In this document: positions 16,492-24,719 of the stretch, one piece after another
Numbering within the stretch: the first letter of the stretch is position 1
How the letters are laid out: each line of letters opens with the position of its first letter
Source of the DNA: Paenibacillus senegalimassiliensis
GTDB taxonomy: Bacteria > Bacillota > Bacilli > Paenibacillales > Paenibacillaceae
DNA: 64,000 nucleotides
Reading direction: 5' to 3'
Assembly: GCF_001486585.1 (NCBI RefSeq)
Contig: NZ_LN909044.1
Span: 62,001-126,000 of the forward strand
Position numbers and translations under genes: made by a program
Notes under the pieces: generated by a model
Seen by the model: only the letters and a program-made list of their open reading frames with translations
What the model was told of the DNA's origin: nothing
The model's database searches: none

Positions 16492-18252
16492 TTATTTAAG
16501 ATTAATCTCACGGATAGCCTCAAGCGAGACCTTCGGCTGGCGGTCTTCTGTCAGCAGGCCATTAGTTTCCTGTTGCACATCGGTAATTTGCGTATAACAA
16601 TAGCCTACAATATAATCCAAATCCTTGATTGCCTCATGCAGACCCCGGAATCGCTCCAGGAAAGCTTCCTCCGACGCTTCTTGCTTGCCGTAGCCCCAAC
16701 CGGCATCCGAGGTAAAAGCAATCCCTCCGAATTCACTGATCAGAACAGGCTGCCCTTTATAAGAATAACCGTCCGCAAAGGCATACTTGTGATGATTAAA
16801 GGTCCGCTCATTATTAACGATGACCTCTTTGTTCTTATATTGTTTGGTGAATTCTTCTCCAGTGCCGATATAGTCATGCAAAGTGAGAATATCCGACACC
16901 GTATGCTCCCAACCATCATTCGTAATAACAGGACGGTTTGGATCGAAGGCTTTAGTCATGTGATAAATAAATTCGGTAAATTTTTGCTGGTTCTTGTTCT
17001 TGAAGATTTGCGGGACGCCCCAGGACTCGTTGAACGGAACCCAGGTAATAATACTCGGATGATTGTATTGCTGACGAACCACTTCCATCCACTCGGTGGA
17101 GAATTTCTGCATAGCTGTATCGTTAAATTCATAGGTAGCTCCCATTTCAGACCAGACCAGAAGCCCCTTAACATCACACCAATAAAGGAAGCGTGCGTCT
17201 TCTACCTTCATATGTTTGCGAACGCCGTTATACCCCATCTCCATGGTTAAATCGATATCCTTAATCAAAGCTTCTTCGGACGGAGGAGTTAAATGAGTAT
17301 CCGGCCAATATCCCTGATCCAGCACCAGACGTTGGTACAGCGGACGGTTATTAAGCAGAATTCTCCCCTTCTCGATCGAAATTTTTCTCATCCCGAAGTA
17401 GGAATGCACCTGATCGACTCTTTCTTCTCCCTGGTAGACATTAAATTCCACGTCATAAAGGTTGGGGCTACCCGGTGCCCATAGGCTTAACTTCCAAGGT
17501 CCATTGGCTTCATGTATTAGATCAACGTCCATATCCAGCCAGGCACGGTCGATAACCAGACTTGTCTTCTTCACCTGACGCCCCTTGAGCCGAATAATCG
17601 TCTCCAAGCGTACTTCCTGATCATTCAATGGCCCGTTGACCTGAAATTGAAACTTCACCGAGGCATGATCAATGTCCGGGGTAACCTTCACTGATCCGAG
17701 ATGAACAGGATCGACGACCTCCATCCATACCGATTGCCATATCCCTGTCGTTTGCACGTAGAAGCATTCGAAATTCTGCTCCACCCAACGTTGCTTCCCC
17801 CTCGGCTGGGTGGCATCCATGCTGTCCTCAGCCTTCACCGTCAAGCGATTATCCGCGCCTGCCGTCACATAAGGAGTAATGTCAAATGAGAAAGCCGTGT
17901 AAGCTCCTTGATGGCTGCCTACGTAAACTCCGTTCACCCAAATCTTAGCGACATAATCGACTGCCTGAAAATTCAAGATCAATCGCTTGCCCTGAAGGTC
18001 CTCTGGAACCTCGAAGGAACGATTGTACCAAACATTCGAATGATGATCCTGTTGCCCGATACCACTGGCTGGAGTTTCATACGTGTAAGGAACGGTAATT
18101 TTCATATCACCGGAAAAATTATCCTGCCATTTCTCCAGCTCACCTTTGTTGCCGTCATCAAATTTGAAATCCCATTGCCCATTCAAATCGACCCAAGCCT
18201 TCCTAACAAACTGCGGCCTAGGATAGTCCTTGATATACACTTCTGTCGTCAT
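16492..18252 (-). CDS. GH2 family glycosidase (short beta-galactosidase-like)
   Basis: 586 residues from ATG 18252 (AAGGAG upstream, somewhat distant; an in-frame GTG at 18273 overlaps that site). Sugar-binding domain (LNGQWDFKFDD), immunoglobulin-like domain, TIM barrel with acid/base Glu in WVPFNESWGVP and nucleophile Glu in VLISEFGG. Closely related along its whole length to the GH2 at 9678-11462, with the same GH43 partner, so the pair is an ancient duplication. First gene of a two-gene operon under the promoter at 18315-18343. Confidence 0.88.
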   Translation of the reverse strand: MTTEVYIKDYPRPQFVRKAWVDLNGQWDFKFDDGNKGELEKWQDNFSGDMKITVPYTYETPASGIGQQDHHSNVWYNRSFEVPEDLQGKRLILNFQAVDYVAKIWVNGVYVGSHQGAYTAFSFDITPYVTAGADNRLTVKAEDSMDATQPRGKQRWVEQNFECFYVQTTGIWQSVWMEVVDPVHLGSVKVTPDIDHASVKFQFQVNGPLNDQEVRLETIIRLKGRQVKKTSLVIDRAWLDMDVDLIHEANGPWKLSLWAPGSPNLYDVEFNVYQGEERVDQVHSYFGMRKISIEKGRILLNNRPLYQRLVLDQGYWPDTHLTPPSEEALIKDIDLTMEMGYNGVRKHMKVEDARFLYWCDVKGLLVWSEMGATYEFNDTAMQKFSTEWMEVVRQQYNHPSIITWVPFNESWGVPQIFKNKNQQKFTEFIYHMTKAFDPNRPVITNDGWEHTVSDILTLHDYIGTGEEFTKQYKNKEVIVNNERTFNHHKYAFADGYSYKGQPVLISEFGGIAFTSDAGWGYGKQEASEEAFLERFRGLHEAIKDLDYIVGYCYTQITDVQQETNGLLTEDRQPKVSLEAIREINLK

Positions 18253-18285
18253 GTAGTCTCTTTTCTCCTTCACAAAATAATTAAT

Positions 18286-18305
18286 TTATTACAATTATTT
18301 CGTAT
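18286..18305. promoter_or_regulatory. Operator-like box below the GH2-GH43 promoter
   Basis: TTATTACAATTATTTCGTAT, 19 of 20 bases identical to the box at 15366-15385, ~10 bp below the -10 box. Confidence 0.6.
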
Positions 18306-18314
18306 TTAATTAAG

Positions 18315-18343
18315 ATACTACCCTCCGTCTATTTTATTGTCAA
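18315..18343 (-). promoter_or_regulatory. Sigma-A promoter of the GH2-GH43 operon
   Basis: TTGACA (18343-18338), 17-nt spacer, TAGTAT (18320-18315), ~60 bp before the ATG. Confidence 0.8.
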
Positions 18344-18351
18344 CGCTTTCT
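18338..18351. promoter_or_regulatory. cre site (CcpA) over the -35 box
   Basis: TGTCAACGCTTTCT, 12 of 14 positions of the cre consensus, covering the -35 exactly as in the sister promoter. Confidence 0.65.
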
Positions 18352-18381
18352 TTTATTATTATTGTTTCTTTACACAAAAAA

Positions 18382-18425
18382 GAAGCCCTCTTTTATCCAC
18401 CTGATCAGGGGATATGAGGGCTTCC
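18382..18425 (-). terminator. Terminator of the ArsR-type regulator gene
   Basis: GAAGCCCTC pairs with GAGGGCTTC; on the minus strand TTTTTT follows at once. It separates the regulator from the GH2-GH43 promoter. Confidence 0.85.
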
Positions 18426-18483
18426 TTCTATTTCCTCTTAAAAAATGTTGCAGCTTGAACCAACAGGCTTATTACCGCAGCCG

Positions 18484-19407
18484 TCAATCATACTCCAGAC
18501 GCATGATAATCCCTTGTGCGTAGTCGCCAAAACCCTTGCCGAATAAATTAAGTCCTCCCTGATGCTTGGCATCGGGCTTAAGGCCAATTCGAAACGTAAT
18601 GAACGGCTTGATGTCCAGACGCAGATCAAACAACGTGACATCCGAGCACTTCTCTTTGTCGATTGTGCTACGGTTCATATCAATGGACCACGTCTTGAGC
18701 AGTCCATGCTGCGTACTATTGTCATACCACCATGAAGGGTTCAGCTTGCCCCTGTGGTCCCCGAAATCGCCGGGAGATATCCATGAGCCGATCTCAATAT
18801 CATTAACCCATACGGTAATCTCCGAGGGCCAATCATTGTTGTAATTCGGCGCTTCAGAGCATAACTCTACGGAGAACTCCAATGAGCGAAGCCTTGCCCC
18901 TTCAGGGAATTTACGTGGGAAGCGATACTCGATCCAGCCCTTGCGAAGCCATATAAGCTCAGCACTCCGGCTGTCCGGATGATAGAAATTGTTCGGATCA
19001 TCCTCTTGAAGGATGATTCCGGCCCCGTTTGCCATCCCACAGGTCGGTACAATGTCAAAATCTATGAAATGGCCGATTGGCATTTCAACTTCCTGCACTT
19101 TGCCCCGATTGTGGTCGTAGGCGCTCGGATTCAAGATCATGTGCACATCGTCAAAGTTGCGGCTGCACACCTTCATCGCTCCACGAGTTGCCGGCTGAAG
19201 TTCGGTTACGATCAACTCGGCATCCTCAAGCACCTTGACATTATTGGCCGCTGTAGACACCGGAATATCAAGCTTCTCCGCGATTTCCAGCACATTCACA
19301 TTGGGCTTGGCCAACAACAACTTAATTATGCCGATTCTTGTATGCGTGCTCAGCGCATGCGCTACCTTGACCAAGCGGTCAGGATCATTAATAGACAGTT
19401 CCAGCAT
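18484..19407 (-). CDS. ArsR-type regulator with large C-terminal sensor-like domain
   Basis: 307 residues. The first ~80 form a winged helix-turn-helix (RIGIIKLLLAKPNVNVLEIA; VSTAANNVKVLEDAELI). The remaining ~200 residues are rich in beta-strand and Trp/Tyr and look like a beta-sandwich carbohydrate-binding fold rather than the metal sites of classical ArsR proteins; no Cys cluster for metal binding is seen. Proteins of this layout are found next to glycosidase genes in Paenibacillus. Here it lies just upstream of the GH2-GH43 operon, and the two boxes at 15366 and 18286 are its likely targets (inference). AGGTGG precedes the ATG. Its 5' region is invaded by MITE-like repeats. Confidence 0.82.
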   Translation of the reverse strand: MLELSINDPDRLVKVAHALSTHTRIGIIKLLLAKPNVNVLEIAEKLDIPVSTAANNVKVLEDAELIVTELQPATRGAMKVCSRNFDDVHMILNPSAYDHNRGKVQEVEMPIGHFIDFDIVPTCGMANGAGIILQEDDPNNFYHPDSRSAELIWLRKGWIEYRFPRKFPEGARLRSLEFSVELCSEAPNYNNDWPSEITVWVNDIEIGSWISPGDFGDHRGKLNPSWWYDNSTQHGLLKTWSIDMNRSTIDKEKCSDVTLFDLRLDIKPFITFRIGLKPDAKHQGGLNLFGKGFGDYAQGIIMRLEYD

Positions 19408-19433
19408 CTATTGTCCACCTACTTATCATCTTA

Positions 19434-19616
19434 TAGAGGATGTTCAAAAAGTCGTCTTCCCAGGACGAAGCAGTTCAAGGAGTGAATTCGACATCGAATC
19501 TTGAATTCAGCCGGGCCTTCCGTTGCTCACGTAGATCTGTCTACGCTCCGCTACTCAGTCCCTGGCTTCATCCAACCTTCTTGGTCCTGTTAACCCGATT
19601 TTTTGAACTCGCACTT
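19434..19616. mobile_element. MITE-like repeat, copy A (long form)
   Basis: Starts TAGAGGATGTTCAAAAAGTCG and ends CGATTTTTTGAACTCGCACTT; the ends are inverted repeats around GTTCAAAAAGTCG. ~180 bp, no coding capacity. Confidence 0.75.
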
Positions 19617-19618
19617 CA

Positions 19619-19664
19619 TAGAGGATGTTCAAAAAAGTCGTCTTCTCTTTTTGAACTCGCACTT
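19619..19664. mobile_element. MITE-like repeat, copy B (ends only)
   Basis: A 46-bp remnant consisting of the left and right ends joined, 2 bp from copy A. Confidence 0.7.
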
Positions 19665-19786
19665 ATTACAACAAAATGAGAATATAACTTGCATTGATTT
19701 ATTTTTCTTGTAACAAAACAAGTTTACCACAATTTTGTAAAGAGTAAAGAGGAGATCGTTCATAGGTGATGGACAATAGATGCTTT

Positions 19787-19904
19787 TAGAGGTTGTTCAA
19801 AAAGTCGTCTTCCCAGGACGGAGTTACGCAAGGAGACTATTCGACATCGAATCTTAAATTCAACCTTCTCGGTCCTATAAACCCGACTTTTTGAACTCGC
19901 ACTT
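19787..19904. mobile_element. MITE-like repeat, copy C
   Basis: 118 bp, perfect 13-bp terminal inverted repeats GTTCAAAAAGTCG / CGACTTTTTGAAC, inner part related to copy A but shorter. Ends 9 bp from the stop codon of the following ABC permease gene. Confidence 0.75.
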
Positions 19905-19912
19905 TTTCCTCT

Positions 19913-21106
19913 TTATTCGTAACGCAGTGATTCAATCGGATGCAGCTTGGACGCTTTATTGGCCGGGTACAGGCCGAAGAAGATTCCCACGGCTGCCGAG
20001 AAGCCAAAGGCCAGCATGATAGCTCCTACAGAGACGACAAACGGCAACCCGGAGATTAGTGAAAATACAAAAGCAGCTAATAGCCCTAACAGCGCACCCA
20101 GCGTTCCTCCGATAAACGAGAGTATAACGGCCTCAATCATAAATTGCAGCATAATCGTACCCGGCGTAGCCCCGATGGCTTTACGAATCCCGATCTCTCG
20201 GGTTCGTTCTGTTACGGAGACCAGCATAATGTTCATGACACCAATCCCCCCGACCAGCAAGGAAATCCCTGCAATAGAGCCGATGATTGTCTGCAGTATG
20301 GAGAAGGTACTGGCCACCATTTGCTCGGCCTCCTTGCCTGTTTGCGAAGCAAAGGAGTCGACCTCTAGCTTGTACTTCTCAGCCAGCCATTTCTTGACGT
20401 CTACCACGGTGTCATCAATTTTTTCGGGAGAAGCGGCCAATACCTCAATCATGCTGAACCGCTCATTATCTCCATTTTCTCCAGCAGGCATTGCTGTGAC
20501 CGGAGCAAAACCGCTGTATTGCTCCCCGCCCATGCCGCTCATAATGTTATCCTGCGGTTTGTATACGCCCACGATCCGGAAGACACCCCCTGACAGGGTA
20601 GCTTTGCGGCCGATGGCACCCTCAGCAGATCCATACAGCTTCTCGGCATATTTATTATCTACGATGATAACCTTCTGGCGGGCCCGCTCCTCCTGGGCGG
20701 TGAAGAAGCGCCCGGTGAGCATCTCAACTTTCTGCATCTTGTGCAAATCTGCGGTTGTCCCCGTTATGGTTACGTTAAGTGTATCCTTCTTATACTTACC
20801 GCTCATCCCATACGTGGTTGAAGAAGAGACATAACGTACTCCGGGTAACTTGCGGATATCAGCAAGGTCGCGCATTCGGAAGTCCACCAGCGTATCGCCC
20901 TCCGAATAATTCTGATAGACAACGAAATAGCCATCATTATAATTCGATACCATGGAAATGATGGAGGACTGTCCTGCCTGCCCAATGGAGACGACCGTCA
21001 CCACCGCAGCCACGCCGAACACGATACCAATCATGGTCAGGAAGGAGCGCAGCTTGTTCATCCTCAGGTTGTCCAGGGCAACAAGAATACTTTCCCATAT
21101 ACTCAT
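19913..21106 (-). CDS. yknZ: MacB/FtsX-type ABC permease (YknZ-like)
   Basis: 397 residues. N-terminal membrane segment (MIGIVFGVAAVVTVVSIGQ), a ~230-residue extracytoplasmic MacB-type domain, then three membrane segments with TERTREIGIRKAIGATPGTI between them, the FtsX/MacB layout. Its start overlaps the ATPase gene by 4 bp. Together with the adaptor protein, ATPase and Yip1-type protein upstream it forms a YknWXYZ-like complex; in Bacillus subtilis that system protects against the SdpC toxin. Confidence 0.88.
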   Translation of the reverse strand: MSIWESILVALDNLRMNKLRSFLTMIGIVFGVAAVVTVVSIGQAGQSSIISMVSNYNDGYFVVYQNYSEGDTLVDFRMRDLADIRKLPGVRYVSSSTTYGMSGKYKKDTLNVTITGTTADLHKMQKVEMLTGRFFTAQEERARQKVIIVDNKYAEKLYGSAEGAIGRKATLSGGVFRIVGVYKPQDNIMSGMGGEQYSGFAPVTAMPAGENGDNERFSMIEVLAASPEKIDDTVVDVKKWLAEKYKLEVDSFASQTGKEAEQMVASTFSILQTIIGSIAGISLLVGGIGVMNIMLVSVTERTREIGIRKAIGATPGTIMLQFMIEAVILSFIGGTLGALLGLLAAFVFSLISGLPFVVSVGAIMLAFGFSAAVGIFFGLYPANKASKLHPIESLRYE

Positions 21107-21792
21107 GAGCGTTCACTTCCTTTGCGTTTGTCGCTCAGTATTCTGCCATCCCCAAACGTAATAACGCGATCGGCATGCTCCGCAATATCTGGCTCATGGG
21201 TAACAAGTACAATCGTTGTTCCTTCTTCATGAATCTGCTTGAATAAGGCCATGATCTCATAGGAAGACTTGGTATCCAGGTTCCCTGTCGGTTCGTCTGC
21301 CAGTAGCAATGGAGCGTTCATGGTTAATGCCCGCGCTATGGCGACCCGCTGCTTCTGCCCCCCGGACAACTCGGTTGGACGATGCTTAACTCGTTCAGCC
21401 AAGCCAACCTTGTCCAGCAAATCAAGGGCTCGCTCGTTACGTTTCTCGCGGGAGAGGCCTGCATACATCATGGGAAGCGTCACATTTTGCAGAACTGTCT
21501 GCCGCCCCAATAAGTTAAAGCTTTGGAAGACGAAGCCAATCTTGCGGTTGCGCACCTTGGCGAGTTCTTCTTCACTTAACGTCTGCACAGGCTCCCCATC
21601 CAGTTCGTAGCTGCCATCACTAGGCACATCCAGACAACCGATAATATTCATCAGCGTCGATTTGCCGGAGCCGGACGATCCCATAATCGCGACGAACTCC
21701 CCACTTTCGATGTGTAGGTCCAAAGGCATTAGGGCCTGCACCTCTAGTGGTCCGTTCTTATACACCTTAGTAATACCATGCAGCGTAATCAT
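21103..21792 (-). CDS. yknY: ABC transporter ATP-binding protein (YknY/MacB-LolD type)
   Basis: 229 residues with Walker A GSSGSGKSTLMN, signature LSGGQKQRVAIARAL, Walker B LLLADEPTGNLD and the H-loop VTHEPDIAEHADR. The LolD/MacB-type ATPase drives conformational change of the partner permease rather than substrate passage through it. Start and stop overlap both neighbours by 4 bp, so translation is coupled. Confidence 0.92.
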   Translation of the reverse strand: MITLHGITKVYKNGPLEVQALMPLDLHIESGEFVAIMGSSGSGKSTLMNIIGCLDVPSDGSYELDGEPVQTLSEEELAKVRNRKIGFVFQSFNLLGRQTVLQNVTLPMMYAGLSREKRNERALDLLDKVGLAERVKHRPTELSGGQKQRVAIARALTMNAPLLLADEPTGNLDTKSSYEIMALFKQIHEEGTTIVLVTHEPDIAEHADRVITFGDGRILSDKRKGSERS

Positions 21793-22859
21793 TTCGTCTC
21801 CACCTTGGCTCCGTCGTGCAGAGTATCGGCCCCCTCGGTAACAATAACATCGCCACTCACCGCTCCGGTAACCAATTCAATCTGATCTTCACTTTCTTTG
21901 CCAATGGTCACCTCAACCCGGGTTGCAATGCCTTCTTCCACCTTATAGACATAAGCCTTCTCTCCGTCATACTGGACGGCGTTGATGGGTACCAGCAACC
22001 GCTCTTTATCCGGGATCTCCATTTCAACCGTCACATTATAACCAGCTCGCAGTTCCGGAGACACCTTGTCCAATGTAACGGTCATCTCTACCGAAGTATC
22101 CTTGGAGGTCTGATCTGCCAGGCCAGCCGTTCGCGAGAGATAAGTGACTTTCCCCTCATATTCTCCTTCAAAGGCTTCTCCCGTCACCACCGCCTGCATC
22201 CCTTCGGATACTTTGCCTGCATCAAGCTCGTTAAGATAGGCTGTCACTTTGTAGCTACTCACATCAGCAATGGTAGCAAGCGCGGTTCCTTCGGCAAGCA
22301 TTTGGCCCGCCTCGGCTGCAAGCGCGGTAATCACACCATCCGCCGGGACCAGCACGCTGGAGTTAGCCAATTGCTTGTTCAAGGACTGAATCGTCAGTTC
22401 ACTGCTGCGAATACGCAAATCAAAGGAGGTCAGATCGAGTTCTTCCATTTCCTGATCCGGATTCTCACCCACCGCCTGCTTGAAGCTTTCGAAATGCTGC
22501 TTCTTGGCAGCCAGACGCTCAGCCTGAGTCAACTGAAGGTTAATCTGCTCCTTATCCAGTTGCTCCTTCACCTGGTCCATCTCAAGGGACAACAACTGTT
22601 GCCCCTTCTTCACTGTGTCACCCAGCTTGACCTCGACCGCTTGCACCACACCGCTGGCCGGTGAGTAGACCGAGTTAGTCTCGCCCGCCTCCAGCTTGCC
22701 GTTGGTATACACCTGCTCAACGATAGAGCCTTCTGTTACTTCAGCAGTACTTACTTTAGCTGTTCCGTTCGTATTCAGCAGATTTACCAGCACAAGGACG
22801 ATTACAACCAGTCCGATTACAACGCCCCAGAACCATTTTTTCTTAAACAAGTCCATCAC
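21789..22859 (-). CDS. yknX: Periplasmic-adaptor (HlyD/RND MFP) family protein (YknX-like)
   Basis: 356 residues. One N-terminal membrane anchor, then a biotinyl-lipoyl-like half motif (GVVQAVEVKLGDTVKKGQQL), a coiled-coil hairpin (about 105-175), the second half (SVLVPADGVITALAAEAGQM) and beta-barrel domains. This is the adaptor of the YknWXYZ-type complex, shown to be extracytoplasmic in relatives. A GTG at 22859 or ATG at 22856 may start it; no strong ribosome binding site is seen. Confidence 0.88.
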   Translation of the reverse strand: MMDLFKKKWFWGVVIGLVVIVLVLVNLLNTNGTAKVSTAEVTEGSIVEQVYTNGKLEAGETNSVYSPASGVVQAVEVKLGDTVKKGQQLLSLEMDQVKEQLDKEQINLQLTQAERLAAKKQHFESFKQAVGENPDQEMEELDLTSFDLRIRSSELTIQSLNKQLANSSVLVPADGVITALAAEAGQMLAEGTALATIADVSSYKVTAYLNELDAGKVSEGMQAVVTGEAFEGEYEGKVTYLSRTAGLADQTSKDTSVEMTVTLDKVSPELRAGYNVTVEMEIPDKERLLVPINAVQYDGEKAYVYKVEEGIATRVEVTIGKESEDQIELVTGAVSGDVIVTEGADTLHDGAKVETK

Positions 22860-22916
22860 CTATCCCGTATCTAAAGAATGTATAAGGAGCAAAGCAAAAA
22901 TTACTGTATCCAAGCA

Positions 22917-23552
22917 TCAAAGCATAAGAATCGAAACGACCGACAGAAGCAGCCAAGCTATAACAATCCAGGTCCCTACCGTTTTGCGCGACCGCTTCAT
23001 CATGACCGACGCACCGACAACATACAAGAACAAGCTCCACAAGCTGAATGGATTAATGATCGACAGCCAATGATACAGAGCGCTGGATTTATCCGAGATG
23101 AACGCACCCAGACTAAGCGATACCTCTGTCATTGACTGTGCACCCGCCGCGCGAGCCACAACGCTGGCAATGATGCTGCCCACTACTCCCGGCATTGCCG
23201 AAAGAGCCGCCACGGATACGAATTGCATATACTTGCCTTCTCCGCGAACGACCAGATTAAGCAACATCAGCAGCAGCCCCGTGATGAACGCCAGAATAAC
23301 TGGCACAATGATAGCCATCACATAGGCAGTAGTCTTGGCTGTGGCCATCACAGTTTCCTGCAATGAAGTATCAATTTGCTGACTTTGCAGCGACCGCATA
23401 ATTTCCCTATCCAGAATGGATGATTGAATAAAGATAACAGCACCCGACAAAACCACTATTGCAATCAAGGCGTAAAGCCAGGTAAGCTTGCTCTCCCTTA
23501 CCCGTTTGAACGTCTCCTCCGGAGAAACAAAAACCGTAAATACATTTTTCAA
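22917..23552 (-). CDS. yknW: Yip1 domain membrane protein (YknW-like)
   Basis: 211 residues. A short cytoplasmic N-terminus (VFVSPEETFKRVRESKLTW) and five or so hydrophobic segments, the Yip1 pattern. First gene of the four-gene unit in the order W-X-Y-Z, as in Bacillus, where YknW is needed for assembly of the YknXYZ transporter. Preceded by GGGGAGGGAAC. Confidence 0.82.
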   Translation of the reverse strand: MKNVFTVFVSPEETFKRVRESKLTWLYALIAIVVLSGAVIFIQSSILDREIMRSLQSQQIDTSLQETVMATAKTTAYVMAIIVPVILAFITGLLLMLLNLVVRGEGKYMQFVSVAALSAMPGVVGSIIASVVARAAGAQSMTEVSLSLGAFISDKSSALYHWLSIINPFSLWSLFLYVVGASVMMKRSRKTVGTWIVIAWLLLSVVSILML

Positions 23553-23599
23553 AACTGTTCCCTCCCCACCAAAGTAAAACCCGCTTCTTACTAGTTCAT

Positions 23600-23628
23600 A
23601 CCATACATGTTACACAATTCACAATCAA
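23600..23628 (-). promoter_or_regulatory. Probable sigma-A promoter of the yknWXYZ-like operon
   Basis: TTGATT (23628-23623), 17-nt spacer, TATGGT (23605-23600), ~50 bp before the first ATG. No sigma-W type sequence was noticed. Confidence 0.5.
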
Positions 23629-23713
23629 ACGCTATGTAGTCAGTCATGTATTTATACGAATAAGACGCTCGAAAGATTCAGTCAATAGCTATTAAGCACC
23701 ATAAAATAAAAAA

Positions 23714-23746
23714 ACGCGGCAGTCAGGTGTCCCTTTCTGCTCGCGT
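23714..23746 (-). terminator. Terminator of nadE
   Basis: ACGCGGCAG pairs with CTGC(T)CGCGT (one bulge), followed on the minus strand by TTTTTTTATTTTAT. Confidence 0.75.
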
Positions 23747-23776
23747 ATATATGTTGCAAATGATAGCATTTCGCCT

Positions 23777-24586
23777 TTAAATCCCGGGAATGGGGTTGCG
23801 TTTATGCTCAGTACGCAGGTAGAAAGCCTCCAGGCGCTCCTTGACGGTCGGATCGATCTCCTTGCCTTCGAGATAATCACTGTTATCGTCATAGCTGATG
23901 CCCAGTTCCTTCTCGTCGGTCTGCCCTTCCCACAAACCGGCGGATGGAGCCTTGTCCAGAATGCTTTGGGGTACGCCCAGATAAGCAGCAAGCTGCCGAA
24001 TCTGACGCTTGTTCAATGAACTGAGCGGAGTAATATCAACCGCCCCGTCGCCCCACTTCGTATAGAAGCCCGTAATTGCCTCAGAGGCGTGATCCGTGCC
24101 GACCACAATCAGATTAAATTCGAAAGCCAGCGCATACTGCATAACCATCCGCGTCCGCGCCTTGACATTACCCTTACCTTGGTGGCTGATGTGACGGGGC
24201 TTGCCGATATTCTTGAAGTTATGCTCCACTTCCAGGGCAATCTCATCAACAGCCTCTTCAATATTGGTCTCTACTGTATGCTCCAGATGAAAGGCCTTGG
24301 CTACCTCATAGCTATGCTCGATATCCTCTTGTTGGCCATAAGGCTGAAATACCCCAAGTGTCATATAAGATTGGCCTGTCTCTGAGGTCAACTCATCTGT
24401 AGCCTGCTTGCATAATGCAGCAGCCACCGCACTATCAATGCCACCGCTAATCGCGATGAGCAAACCAGTCGTGCGGGAGGATTTAACGTACTCTTTCAGA
24501 AAATCGACCCGTTTGCGTACTTCCTCCTCCACATCAATGACAGGCTTCACACCCAAGCGTTCAATAATCTCCTGCTGTAAACTCAT
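23777..24586 (-). CDS. nadE: NH3-dependent NAD(+) synthetase
   Basis: 269 residues, the short ammonia-using form without a glutaminase domain. Converts nicotinic acid adenine dinucleotide, ATP and ammonia to NAD. P-loop SGGIDSA (47-53) for ATP pyrophosphate, GTDHASEAITGFYTKWGDGA for NaAD binding, and the C-terminal KRNPIPGI close to the usual ending. Stands between a terminator on each side, so it is probably transcribed alone. Confidence 0.95.
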   Translation of the reverse strand: MSLQQEIIERLGVKPVIDVEEEVRKRVDFLKEYVKSSRTTGLLIAISGGIDSAVAAALCKQATDELTSETGQSYMTLGVFQPYGQQEDIEHSYEVAKAFHLEHTVETNIEEAVDEIALEVEHNFKNIGKPRHISHQGKGNVKARTRMVMQYALAFEFNLIVVGTDHASEAITGFYTKWGDGAVDITPLSSLNKRQIRQLAAYLGVPQSILDKAPSAGLWEGQTDEKELGISYDDNSDYLEGKEIDPTVKERLEAFYLRTEHKRNPIPGI

Positions 24587-24639
24587 CTCTCTTCAGCCCC
24601 TCCAAATTTCTATTTAATGAAGATACAAGAAATTAAAAA

Positions 24640-24683
24640 AGCGCCCCGAACGTACCGGTAAAATACCGTTACTTCGGGGCGCT
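24640..24683 (-). terminator. Terminator of the bacilliredoxin gene
   Basis: AGCGCCCCGAA pairs perfectly with TTCGGGGCGCT, with a further ACCGGTA/TACCGTT inner stem; the minus strand continues TTTTTTAATTTC. Confidence 0.88.
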
Positions 24684-24719
24684 AGCCTTATACCTGCGCT
24701 CACCGCTCCAATCGCTGCC

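Larger units (their letters stand above)
19408..19912. other. Repeat-filled intergenic stretch upstream of the regulator
   Basis: 505 bp with three MITE-like copies (19434-19616, 19619-19664, 19787-19904). Between the second and third copy the DNA is AT-rich and contains TTACAAAATTGT-like stretches (around 19720-19740) resembling the operator boxes of the glycosidase promoters, so the regulator's own promoter may lie there, separated from the gene by ~250 bp of repeats. A 14-bp inverted repeat also flanks the cluster. Confidence 0.55.

Noticed and set aside
19947-20834. Long plus-strand frame (295 codons) opposite the MacB-like permease
   Set aside because: Shadow of the real gene; Ser/Pro/Ile-rich composition, no ribosome binding site and no family pattern.
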